Assembly (NCBI GenBank): GCA_023228925.1 | Contig: JALOAF010000017.1 | Location: 1 to 21,514, forward strand | DNA: 21,514 nt | Source of the DNA: Candidatus Absconditabacterales bacterium | Lineage (GTDB): Bacteria; Patescibacteriota; Gracilibacteria; Absconditabacterales; Absconditicoccaceae | Direction: 5' to 3' | In this document: positions 1-8,722 of the stretch, in pieces | Numbering within the stretch: position 1 is the stretch's first letter | Layout of the letters: every line of letters begins with the position of its first letter | Translations under genes and position numbers: made by a program | Notes under the pieces: model-generated | Seen by the model: the letters and a program-made list of their open reading frames with translations, nothing else | What the model was told of the DNA's origin: nothing | Databases searched by the model: none

Positions 1-41
1 TTCTTTTCTCAACATTTTTTACAAATTTTATATTGCATTTA

Positions 42-80
42 TAAAAAAACAGTAGATAAAACAATTACCTTCTACTGTTT
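42..80 (-). terminator. Intrinsic terminator, minus strand
   Basis: A perfect 10-bp inverted repeat (AAACAGTAGA at 47-56, TCTACTGTTT at 71-80) encloses a 14-nt loop. On the minus strand the stem runs into seven U residues (complement of 43-49). There is no matching U tract on the plus side. It lies beyond another hairpin at 137-164, so it looks like a second, back-up terminator for the minus-strand unit ending at 184. Confidence 0.55.
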
Positions 81-136
81 CCTATTGTTTTAGCCACACA
101 TTTTTTTTAATTATGCCAAAAATTGTAAAATAATAT

Positions 137-164
137 AAAAAACTCTAAAGCTTTAGAGTTTTTT
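137..164. terminator. Bidirectional terminator, 28-bp perfect palindrome
   Basis: The core AACTCTAAAGCTTTAGAGTT (141-160) is a perfect palindrome flanked by AAAA on one side and TTTT on the other, so the whole 28 bp is self-complementary. In RNA it gives a hairpin followed by a U run on either strand. It sits 20 nt past the stop codon of the minus-strand gene at 184-477, which it most likely terminates. Confidence 0.7.
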
Positions 165-183
165 GTTTAATTAAAAACTAATT

Positions 184-477
184 TTATGCGTATCAATTCT
201 CTGAAGAATTGCTTACATTTTCAATCTCTCATCATATTGCATCTGCTATCTGTTCAACTTCTTTTTTATCAGCATTATTCTTTTCTGTGCTTTTATTGGG
301 ATCTTCTACATATTTTGTTATTCCCAAACTTTTTGCTATCCAATTAATTACTTCTTGTTTTTTTTCTTTCGGTTCTTGTTCTAGTATTTTTACTAATTCG
401 ACTGCTTTATTGTTTATACTATCAACATTACTGAACGATTCGATTTGATTTTTTTGATTAAGTGTGTTAATATTCAT
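184..477 (-). CDS. Small protein of unknown function, second gene of a two-gene unit
   Basis: The reading frame encodes 97 residues when UGA is read as glycine; two adjacent TGA codons (229-234) and one near the C-terminus (193-195) are crossed before a TAA stop. I do not recognise the family. The N-terminal half is predicted helical and charged, with an EQEPKEKKQEVINWIAKSLG stretch near residues 33-52. The last 35 or so residues are acidic and rich in Asn, Ser and Glu, so probably disordered. There is no signal peptide or membrane segment. The start lies 3 nt after the stop of the upstream gene (481-831), which suggests co-transcription and coupled translation from the promoter at 865-892. 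The leader has no Shine-Dalgarno sequence. A palindromic terminator follows at 137-164. Confidence 0.6.
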
Positions 478-480
478 TTT

Positions 481-831
481 TTAAAAATTAGTAGATAAAA
501 TTTGTTCTAACCACAATTCCGGATCTCATTCTTGTTGACGATCTAAAGCTTCTGCTTGATGAATTTTTTCTAATACCAAGAATAAGCTCTGGAGTTCATC
601 CAATCATTTTTGTAGATCCATTTGCTCGATTTTTTCCAAGCTTGACACCAATACTTTATAAATTCAAACCAATACCCTATCTGTATAATTTTTGCTACTT
701 ACAGATTTGATTAATTTTACAAATATCTCATCCAAAGTTTCAAATTTACTTAGCAAAGAAAGAAGTTTCTCTTTTTTTAATTGAGAGTTAAGTGCTTGAA
801 ATTCCTCTATTGCTTTGATATAAATAGACAT
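481..831 (-). CDS. Small helical protein of unknown function, first gene of a two-gene unit
   Basis: The frame gives 116 residues from ATG at 829-831 to TAA, crossing three TGA codons read as glycine. I do not recognise the family. It looks like an all-helical soluble protein: heptad-like Leu and Lys spacing occurs in the first 40 residues (SQLKKEKLLSLLSKFETL), and again further on (EKIEQMDLQKGLDELQSL). A GTG at 856-858 opens the same frame 9 codons earlier. However, the consensus promoter at 865-892 would start transcription at about 858, so the internal ATG is the better start. The downstream gene begins 3 nt after this stop. The pair could act together, but nothing in the sequence says how. 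Confidence 0.6.
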
Positions 832-864
832 TTGTATATTGAATATAAAGTTTGACACATATAA

Positions 865-892
865 ATTATAATCAAAAAAAAAATCCTGTCAA
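865..892 (-). promoter_or_regulatory. Consensus sigma-70-type promoter
   Basis: Read on the minus strand, TTGACA (887-892) is followed after 16 bp by TATAAT (865-870). Both boxes match the bacterial consensus exactly. The expected transcription start is near 858, about 27 nt before the ATG at 831. It drives the small two-gene unit and lies in the short gap after the MATE gene. Confidence 0.75.
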
Positions 893-914
893 ATTTTGAA
901 TGACTTTTTTTAAT

Positions 915-2252
915 CTAAGCTCAACATTTTTTTAAGTCTTTATAGAAGACTACGAAAATTATTACTGCCGCTAAAAAATCTGATAATGGAAATGAATATC
1001 GAATACCATTAAGTCCAAAGAATTTTGGTAAAATCATCAATATTGGAATTAAAATTACTACTTGTCTAATTATTGCGAACCAAAATGCTTCTTTTGCTTT
1101 TCATAGTGATTGGTAAAATCCACTCGCTACTACTTGGAATCATATAATTGGGAACATTAGTACCATCAACCTCATAGCTGGCACGGCAAGTGCAATTAAT
1201 TCTATATCTTTTGAAAATATGTTTATAAGAATTCATGGCATTGTTATATTTATTGCAAATACGATTGTAGTAAATATCGTTAATACTTTTACTGCTAAAA
1301 TTGTCACTTTTTTGACGCGTTGTTTAAATCAAGCTCCATGATTGTATCATATTATGGGTTGCATTCATTGAATTACTCCAAACATTGGCATAAAGAATAC
1401 AGTAACAGCTCTATTTATTATCCCATAAGCTGCTATTGCCAAACTTCAACCGTATATTCACAATAAGTTATTAACCAAAATTGTGGTAACACTTGCTGCA
1501 CTTTGTCTAGCTAAGGATGATATTCAAATAGAAAGAATTTCTTTTAATTTTTTGAATTTTATTTTGAAATCTGAGATTTTAGCTTTAATTATGTTATTTT
1601 TACCAAAATAATAAATCAAAACCATTATTGTACCGATAATCCAAGAAAGCACTGTCGCTCGTGCCGCACCAGCTATTCACATTTTAAATTTAAAAATAAA
1701 CAACCAGTCTAATATTACATTTGAAATAGCTGAACTAAGCATGATAATCATTGATGATTTGGCATGTCCAACTGATCTAATAATATTGTTATTTCACATA
1801 TTAAAACAAAAGAAAACTACTCACACTAACAATATAGACAAGTACTCGTATCAAGCCTCAAGAATTTCTGGTATCGCTCAAAAAAATGTTAATAATGGTT
1901 TTGCAAATATTAGTCATAGTATTGAAAGAACAATTGCAAACAGTAAATTGGAGGACTGAAATGTTCAAAAAGTTTTTGAAACTTCTTTATGATTATTTTC
2001 TCCCAGTCTTCTGGAAATAATAGATGCTGATCCTACCCCAAAAGCCATAGCAAAAGCTCATATTATCATTTGTATTGGCATCACTACTGAAACTGCTGCT
2101 ATTGCATCTGTTCATACTCCTCTACCAACAAAAACCGTATCTACAAAATTATATAAAGCCATCACTAGCATTCATACTACTGCTGGAGCTGATTGCTTTG
2201 CTAATAATTTTCATATTTTTTCTTGTCATAAATGTTTTGGATTTTTATTCAT
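915..2252 (-). CDS. MATE-family multidrug/cation antiporter
   Basis: A 445-residue integral membrane protein, the usual MATE length (about 440-460, 12 transmembrane helices). It probably exports organic cations or drugs in exchange for Na+ or H+. Visible MATE signatures are the N-terminal QSAPAVVGMLVMALYNFVDT with FVGRG just after, then GSASIISRRLGE, and in the middle ISNVILDWLFIFKFKMGIAG followed by AARAT. The second half repeats the pattern (RAVTVFFMPMFGVIQGMQPI). Many of its glycines are TGA codons, and the stop is TAG. The start ATG has no Shine-Dalgarno sequence. Substrate cannot be predicted. It is the same strand as tex but 195 bp downstream, so co-transcription is possible but not shown. 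Confidence 0.9.
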
Positions 2253-2447
2253 TGTGCTAAACTAAAATTAAAATAATACTATAAATTCAAGAAGTAAAAA
2301 TTGGAAACTACAATAAATTATATTTTGTAAATGCAAATTTGAATTAAGACCTATACATTAATTGAAAATTTGTAAATTTTAAAATTATTCTTTTTTCTTA
2401 TCACCTAGTGATAACAATGGAATTTGAGTAATAGAATCTTTGACAAT

Positions 2448-4760
2448 CTAACTAAATGAAATATTCCCAGAAATAGAACTGTTGTCGTCTGCCTCACTTT
2501 CTATTTGAAATTCATTTCTTTTTTCTTGTTTTTTGTAATCTTCTTTTGCCTGTTCTCTTTTTTTATCTAAGATTTCTGAATTATCGCTATCTTTCATAGA
2601 AAGTCCTACTTTTTCTCTTTCTAAATCTATGTTTAAGACTTTCACCTTTACTCTTTGTCATACTGAAACAACATCTATTGGATTTTTTACAAAAAAATCT
2701 GCCATTTGTGATTTGTGAACCAATCAATCATTATGAAGTCATATATCTACGAATGCTCCAAAATCTGTTACATTTCTAATCACTCCTTCCAATTCCATTC
2801 ATTCTTGTAAGTCGGAAATTTCTAAGATATCTGACTTAAATACTGGCGTTTCAATTTCTTCACGAGGATCGAGTCATGGTCTCTGTAATTCTGCAACCAC
2901 ATCTTGTAAAGTTTCAAATCAAATTTCATATTTTTGAGATCGTGATTTTAAAATTTCTGTATTCTTTGCTTGTGAAAGTACTGATTCTTGAATCGGTAAA
3001 ACTAAATCTTTTTTCTTTATTCAAAGTTCTTTTTCTATAAGTTCATATACCTGCTTATGAATTTCTGGGTGAATCCCTGTAGCATCTAATGGCTCTTTTC
3101 ATCCTTTTATTCTAATAAAACCAATAGCTTGTTCATAAGATTTTGCTCACAATCATGGAACTTTTTTTAGCTGTGCTTTGCTTGTAAATTCTCCATTTTC
3201 ATCTCTATATTTTGTAATGTTTTGAGCAACTTTTTCACTCAATCATGCTATATATTGTAATAAAGTATAGCTGGCTGTATTTACATCTACTCAAACAGAG
3301 TTTACCACATCTTCTACTTTTTCGTCTAATTTTTCTTTTAAAAATTTCTGATCTACATCATGCTGATATTGTCAAACTCAAATTGATTTGGGATCTATTT
3401 TTGTAAGTTCCGCTAATGGATCTTGAACTCTGTGTGCAATAGAAATAGCTCCACGAATTGTTACATCTAGGTCTGGATATTCCTGTTGAGCAAGTTTGGA
3501 TGCAGAATAAACAGAAGCTCCTGCTTCAGAAGTAATCATATATTGAACTTTTAGTTTATTTTTTTTGATGAAATTAGCTATTATTTTTTCAGACTCTCTG
3601 GATGCTGTTCAGTTTCAAATTACTATCAAATCTATAGAATAATTTTTCACTAATTTTAATAATGTTTGTTCTGCTTCTTCTATTTTATTTTGTGGCTCTG
3701 TAGGATAAATAACTGTGTTATACAAAAATTTTCAAGTTTTATCTACTACAGCCAATTTACATCAAGTTCTAAATGCTGGATCAAAGCCAAGAACAGTGAG
3801 TCATTTTACTGGCGGAGTGAGAAGTAAATTTTTCAAATTTTCTCCAAAAACCTTGATAGCTGCTTCGTCTGCCCATCTTTTTTTATCAGATCTGATTTCT
3901 CTTTCTATAGACGGTAACAAAAGTCTTTTCAATCAATCTTCAATTGCTTCAACTAGATAACAAGAAGAAGTGTTAGCATTATTTGGTAAAAAATAATTTT
4001 TTGCAAAAGATTCTATTTTGTCGTCAGACATATTCAAGCCAATGTTTAATTGTTTTTCATTTTCTGCTCTGTTTATAGCCAAATAAGCATAAGATGGAAT
4101 CTCTGAAATAGATTTTGAATAATCTTTGTATATTTTATAAACTCAATTTTCTTCAAAGGTTTTGGTGGGTCTAGAAACAATAGTGGCATGATTTTCTTCA
4201 TGAGTCTTAATCTTTTCTCTCAAATTCGCATGATCAGAAACATCTTCTGCTACAATGTCTTTTGCTCACTGAATTGCTTCAACAAGAGTTTTTACAGAAG
4301 TTTTAATATCTCAAGTATCTTTGATAAACTCTTTTGCTTTAGTTTCAAATTCCTCTTTGGTCAATGTGGCTGTAGCTAATATCTTTGCTAATGGCTCCAA
4401 TCATTTTGCTTTAGCTATTGTTGCTTTTGTGTTTTTCTTTTCCTTGAAGGGCCTATAGAGATCCTCCACTCTTGCTAATGTATCTGCTTCCAAAATCTCT
4501 TGTTTTAATTCTGGAGTAAGTAATCATTTTTCATCTATTAAACGAATCACAGCTTCTTTTCTAGCTTCTAAGTTTTTTGTATAAGTGTATATTTCATTAA
4601 AGTCTCTCAATTGCTCATCTGTAGCTCATTTTGTCATTTCTTTACGATAACGAGCAATAAAAGGAACAGTGTTTCCTTCATCCAAAAGTTGAACAATATT
4701 GGATATAACTGATAAATCCATTCCTGTTTTTGTTTTAATTTTTTGTAGCAAATCGTTCAT
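2448..4760 (-). CDS. tex: Tex, S1-domain RNA-binding transcription accessory protein
   Basis: A 770-residue cytoplasmic nucleic-acid-binding protein, normal Tex length. The N-terminal helical domain includes [20 protein letters not shown] near residues 30-50. A YqgF/RNase H-like domain starts near residue 320 ([17 protein letters not shown], later GNGTASRES and [11 protein letters not shown]). The family signature [20 protein letters not shown] and IDPKSIGVGQYQHDV follow, then a helix-hairpin-helix region near 510-550. An S1 domain lies near 640-710 ([20 protein letters not shown]). About 50 charged, probably disordered residues end the protein. UGA glycines fall at conserved positions such as the second Gly of RIKGGKEPLD. 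Tex is linked to transcription fidelity and RNA metabolism. The intergenic region upstream holds hairpins that could act in its leader. Confidence 0.95.
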
Positions 4761-5017
4761 AATCAGTTTCTTTCAAAAATAAAAATAAGACAAAGTCTTT
4801 TGTTATTTAATATTTAATTTTTTTGGAACTTATTTTTTTATTTTAATAACAAAACACCTATTGTTCATCTAAATTCATTATAAAATGTAAATGAATTAAG
4901 ATTTTGTTTTTTATATTTAGTCTAAATAAGATTTTAATTTAAGCATTTGGAGAGTGCTTCTCGTAGTCTTACGAGAGACTAAATTACCAATCACCCAACA
5001 TGTTGTCTGTAATATTT
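4761..5017. other. Intergenic region between tex and tRNA-Arg with several inverted repeats
   Basis: No protein gene is seen. Nearest tex is a small hairpin with 5-bp stem (AAGAC/GTCTT, 4787-4799), followed on the minus strand by a U-rich tract. It overlaps by two bases one arm of a 10-bp inverted repeat (4798-4807 with 4845-4854). Further up are a TATAAT-like box on the minus strand (4877-4882, weak -35), the three-helix element at 4915-4984, and a CAACATGTTG palindrome (4997-5006) close to the tRNA 3' end. In DNA this AT-rich, the weaker repeats could be chance. Confidence 0.35.
4915..4984. ncRNA. Candidate structured RNA element, three contiguous helices
   Basis: A 9-bp closing helix (ATTTAGTCT 4915-4923 with AGACTAAAT 4976-4984) encloses two hairpins. 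One is AAGCA/TGCTT (4941-4945 with 4955-4959); the other is CTCGTA/TACGAG (4960-4965 with 4970-4975, loop GTCT). The helices abut without unpaired bases at 4959/4960 and 4975/4976; a 17-nt single strand sits on the 5' side. If transcribed from the plus strand, the first hairpin extends by U-G, U-A and U-G pairs to 8 bp around a GGA loop; on the minus strand those wobbles would be mismatches. It is not a tRNA, as no T-arm is present. No convincing promoter was found, so strand and transcription are unproven. Confidence 0.35.
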
Positions 5018-5089
5018 TGACCCGACCAGGAGTTGAACCTGGGTTACAATCTTCGCAGGATTGTGTCTTATCCACTAAACGACCGGGTC
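5018..5089 (-). tRNA. tRNA-Arg (anticodon GCG)
   Basis: A 72-nt cloverleaf on the minus strand. The acceptor GACCCGG pairs with TCGGGTC (last pair G-U) and the discriminator is A. The anticodon stem CAATC/GATTG closes the loop CTGCGAA, giving anticodon GCG (5054-5056), which reads CGC and CGU. The T-arm carries GGTTCAACTCC. An A in the D-loop at about position 20 and C35 agree with arginine identity. CCA is not encoded. Most bacteria read these codons with an ACG (inosine) tRNA instead. Confidence 0.93.
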
Positions 5090-5131
5090 CTGTGGCTATG
5101 TTATTGATAAATCATCAAATCAACATCATAT

Positions 5132-5159
5132 CTTATAACAAAATATAACAAAATCGCAA
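5132..5159 (-). promoter_or_regulatory. Probable promoter of tRNA-Arg
   Basis: On the minus strand TTGCGA (5154-5159) and TATAAG (5132-5137) are spaced by 16 bp, placing the start of transcription about 36 nt before the mature tRNA. Each box keeps the most conserved bases of the consensus. Confidence 0.4.
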
Positions 5160-5199
5160 GTAGTATTTTTGAAGAATACAAGAAAAACAGTAAAAAAAT

Positions 5200-5227
5200 T
5201 TGCAAAATGAAAAATTCTTGCTATAAT
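5200..5227 (+). promoter_or_regulatory. Promoter of the conserved unknown gene at 5263
   Basis: TTGCAA (5200-5205), a 16-bp spacer and a perfect TATAAT (5222-5227) preceded by TGC, that is, an extended -10. The expected start is near 5234, giving an A-rich leader of about 29 nt with no Shine-Dalgarno sequence. Confidence 0.65.
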
Positions 5228-5262
5228 AAAGATAACAAAATTTTATTCTTAAAACAAAAAAA

Positions 5263-5874
5263 ATGACTGAAACAAAAAAAACTTCTGTAAAGGTATCAAA
5301 CGATGAATTGATGGAAAAACACACTCAAATGGTTCAATTTGTAAAAAACACGATTTCTGGTATAGAAACAGATCTAAAAAGAATCAAAATTATATTAAAC
5401 AAATTGTCAAAATTTGATCCAAAAGATAGTGCATCTTTAAACGATAAAGAGTTAGATGAAACAATTGGCACAACAGATTTAAAAGCATACAAAGAAGATG
5501 ATGTGCAAATAGTAGAATGAAAATTTGATTGATATTTTATGGTGTGAGTAGATCAAAAAAAATATCCTGTTCCACTAAATTATTCTAGTAAAACCAAACT
5601 AGTTCCTGGAGATATTTTAAAATTAAAAATATTAGATAACTGACAATTTGTCTATAAACTAATTAATCCTGTCGAAAGAAAGCACGTAAGAGCCATACTT
5701 AGTATGACAGATGAGAATAAATTTACTGCCGTAACAGATGATGGAAAAACATATTTTTTAAATCAAGCTGCTGTTACATTTTTTAAAGGTAAACCATGAG
5801 ATGAACTATTTATACTAATAAACGAAAAAGATGAATGAGGTTTTGCTGCTATTGAAGCCGTAATAAAAAAATAG
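5263..5874 (+). CDS. Conserved protein of unknown function, coiled coil plus beta-rich domain
   Basis: A 203-residue soluble protein read through several TGA codons to TAG. Residues 15-50 form a likely coiled coil (MVQFVKNTISGIETDLKRIK). After an acidic linker comes a beta-rich domain of about 115 residues: KYPVPLNYSSKTKLVPGDIL, then FVYKLINPVERKHVRAILS and NQAAVTFFKGKPGDELFIL. The pattern of PVP, a 'VPGD' loop, 'ERK' and a C-terminal 'FKGKPGDE' resembles a roughly 200-residue uncharacterised protein I recall from CPR genomes; that memory is not a database result. No signal peptide, membrane segment or catalytic motif is apparent. It is monocistronic, with its own extended -10 promoter and a strong terminator after it. 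Confidence 0.8.
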
Positions 5875-5890
5875 ATAAATTAAATAAATA

Positions 5891-5924
5891 AAAGCTTTGT
5901 TAAAAATAACAAAGCTTTTTTATT
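5891..5924. terminator. Bidirectional intrinsic terminator
   Basis: AAGCTTTGTTA (5892-5902) and TAACAAAGCTT (5907-5917) form a perfect 11-bp stem with an AAAA loop, followed by TTTTATT. The plus-strand gene at 5263-5874 ends 17 nt before it. On the minus strand the same hairpin is followed by a U-rich tract and would terminate the small gene 5927-6127. Confidence 0.85.
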
Positions 5925-5926
5925 AA

Positions 5927-6127
5927 CTAATTTTTTTTACTTATCTTGGACATTTTAGAATATATAAAATGCCCATCTTTATTTATACCCCTGAAAGACC
6001 ATTTAGAAAAGAACATTCTTGGACTTGGGATATAAACACATAATTGTCCTTTTTCTCTTTTTACTATCACATCCCCGACAGTTAAGCCAGGAAACTGAGC
6101 TAAATTTTCTAGTTGAATTTTTATCAT
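5927..6127 (-). CDS. Small protein of unknown function (66 aa)
   Basis: The frame runs from ATG to a genuine TAG. It has no TGA codon; its five glycines use GGC, GGG, GGA and GGT, unlike most neighbours. The sequence reads as a compact beta-rich protein (LENLAQFPGLTVGDVIVKRE, then GQLCVYIPSPRMF) with a basic tail ending KISKKN. I do not recognise the family. It is divergent from the penicillin-binding protein gene and would end at the bidirectional hairpin at 5891-5924, which supports it being a real gene. No promoter was convincing. Confidence 0.5.
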   Translation of the reverse strand: MIKIQLENLAQFPGLTVGDVIVKREKGQLCVYIPSPRMFFSKWSFRGINKDGHFIYSKMSKISKKN

Positions 6128-6278
6128 ATTTTTGTTATTTTTGTTATGATGAGAAAGATAGTCATTTAAAGTAAAATATCAAGATGCCGTAGTGCTTCTT
6201 GTAAACATCTTAGATTTAGCTATTGAAAAAACAAAGCACATTCTTAACTTTATTTTTGGATTTATATCTTGTTTTTTT

Positions 6279-8678
6279 ATGTTAAAAAATTTTATAGCAA
6301 ATAAATTAAAAAATAACAAGACTCTAAGAGATTTTTATTGAACACCAGAATCTTATATTTTTTTAATATTTTTATTTTTATTTTTAATACTATTTATAAG
6401 GTTGTTTTTGGTGCAAATTATTAATTATAAAAAATACGATGATATTTTAAATAGGCAACATATGAGTCAATCATTTTTAAAAGCAGAAAGATGAAACATT
6501 TTGGCTTATGATAAATCTCACAATGAAGTAAAGCTGACTGAAAATATTTCTATGTATAATGTTTTTATAGATCCAAAATATATTTGAGACAAAGAGCGTT
6601 TTATTGAAATATTTTGGCCTGTAGCCTACACCCACTTATGTGAAACAAATGGGATGGAAAAAGTAGATAAAATTGACTGTATAAAAAATCTTGAAATTTT
6701 TGCAAAAAAAGACCTTTTACCAAAAACTCCTGAGTTTTTTTATATGGGAAGCTGAATTGTTAGTGATGGGTATGATACTTATGATCGGACTGGCTACTAT
6801 GAACAGACAGAAGCCATACTATCTGGATTTAATACTTGAACAGCAGAAACTTTAGTAAGATGAGCTTTGGAAAAAAGAGTTCAAATGGGTATAAAAGAAG
6901 AAAACTATATTTGATTTTTTTCTAATAAAAATTTTTTGGCTGAATTGGAATGATTGGAATTGAAATATATAAATATAAAATATAATAATTATGTATATAT
7001 AGTACCTACAAAAATCACAAATGTTTCCAGAGAATGAGCTCCTCTAAAAAAACTATTAAACAAATATGGCTATTTAAATAACTATCCTGATTTTGATAAA
7101 AATTTTTATCAACAAGAATATAGATATATTAAGCTATTATCCAATGTAAATCCAGTGATAGCACAAATGATTAAAGATTTAAAAATAGAACATTACAACG
7201 AAACAACAAAAGACAGAATTCCTATATTACATGGACTAGGTTTGGAAACATTTGTAAATAGGTATTATCCTTATGGATCTTTTTTATCTAATGTGTTATG
7301 ATATGTAGATAAAAATTGAGTGCCTTTTTATTGAATAGAACAATATTTTGATGATATGTTGCGTGGTAAGGATTGAAAAATAATAGGCCGTGCATCAGCT
7401 TGGATTGGGGGAGTTGGGGCAAATGAGTTTGAAATAGAAGATGTTATTAATGGGAATGATGTTTATTTGACTATAGATATATGAATTCAAAAAGAGGTGG
7501 AACTAATGGCAAAAAAACGACAAGAAAGCTTGAGGGCAGACTCAGTGAGTATTCTTATTTACAATCCAAGTAAAGGACAAGTAAAGGCTTCCATCAACTA
7601 CCCTTCTTTTGATCCAAACAATTATAACGATGTTTATACCTTAAAACCACTGGGGGTTGATGAGTCATTTATTGTAGACAACGATACTTATATGGATGTC
7701 CCAATTTATATTATAAGTTGAGGAGAAACAAAATTGGCCACAACAACAGAAAGAACAGATTTGGAACTAAAAAAATATGTTACAAGAAATATTTTTGGCC
7801 CACAAGTTTTTGTTGATAAAAATATATCTATGGCCTATGAGCCTGGAAGTATTTTCAAAGCTTTTACTATGGCAATAGGATTGGATACTGATGAAATCCG
7901 TTTATATGATTTTTATAACGATCCTGGTGAGGTAAAAGTTGGCCCATATACAATCAAAAATGCTGATAATAAAAACTGCATGTGAGATAAATCTTTTATG
8001 AATGCTTTCGCCTATTCTTGCAATATATGAATGGTGAGAATTGTACAAGCAGTAGGGAAAAATAATTTTTACAACTATTTAAACAAGTTAAATTTTGGTC
8101 AAATGACTAATATAGAATTAGCTTGAGAAGATCCTGGGTCTATGGATTTGGTTACCGTAGTGTCAATGGCGAGATTTTTAAACAACTCTTTTGGGCAGTG
8201 ACTATTGAGTACACCAATCCAGCTAGCTGCCGCTTATGGTGCTATTGTGAATGGTGGATACTATGTTAAACCAACCATTATAGCATGAACCTATGACAAA
8301 CAAACAGGGAAATACCATGAAAATAAAACTCAAGTATTAAGACAAATTTTCAAACCAGAAACCGCAGAGGAGATGAAAGAAGCCCTATTTATGATCATGG
8401 AAACCAACCCAGACTATGTAAACATGATGAGAGTAGAATGATTTACTCTTTGAGGTAAAAGCTGAACATCCCAAATATCGTTTAGAGGTAGTTATATGCA
8501 GGGATTGGGATGGACAAATACATCTTTTATATGATTGGTAACCAAGGAAAACCCAGAATATGTAGTAGTAGTCCAAGTGCGTAGACCTAGAGCAACAATT
8601 TGGTGAGCTCAAACTGCTGGGAAAATATTCTCTGAAGTTTGAAAATTCTTAATCTGATATTCATTTATAGAAAAATAG
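6279..8678 (+). CDS. Class B penicillin-binding protein (peptidoglycan transpeptidase, FtsI/PBP2 type)
   Basis: A 799-residue membrane-anchored transpeptidase that cross-links peptidoglycan outside the membrane. After about 25 cytoplasmic residues comes one hydrophobic segment (SYIFLIFLFLFLILFIRLFL), then the dimerisation/pedestal region with LKAERGNILAYD near residue 70. The transpeptidase domain has all three active-site motifs: S524-I-F-K527 (in YEPGSIFKAF), S580-C-N and K727-S-G-T. The glycine of KSGT is TGA (8463-8465), the clearest proof of recoding in the window. TIDIGIQKEVE marks the start of the catalytic domain. The ATG at 6279 is chosen because it precedes the membrane segment as usual. 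The same frame stays open back to 6162 with a GTG at 6192, which would add a second hydrophobic stretch. Whether it serves division or elongation cannot be decided. Confidence 0.93.
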
Positions 8679-8722
8679 CCTGCTTTAATTTGAAAACTAT
8701 CAAACTATAAAACAAAAACTCT

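Noticed and set aside
209..448. Open frame on the plus strand over the small unknown gene at 184-477
   Set aside because: It is the complement of a coherent minus-strand gene that has a promoter, tight spacing to its partner and a terminator; the plus product is low-complexity Ser/Phe/Leu.
2333..2414. Hairpins between tex and the MATE gene (imperfect CAAATTT...AAATTTG and TTATCAC-CTA-GTGATAA)
   Set aside because: Neither is followed by a U tract on the minus strand, so they do not qualify as terminators; in this base composition they may be chance.
4858..4878. Six-residue leader peptide (MNLDEQ) upstream of tex
   Set aside because: Its ATG overlaps the only -10-like box (4877-4882), so it would not be transcribed from that promoter, and short frames like this are frequent by chance.
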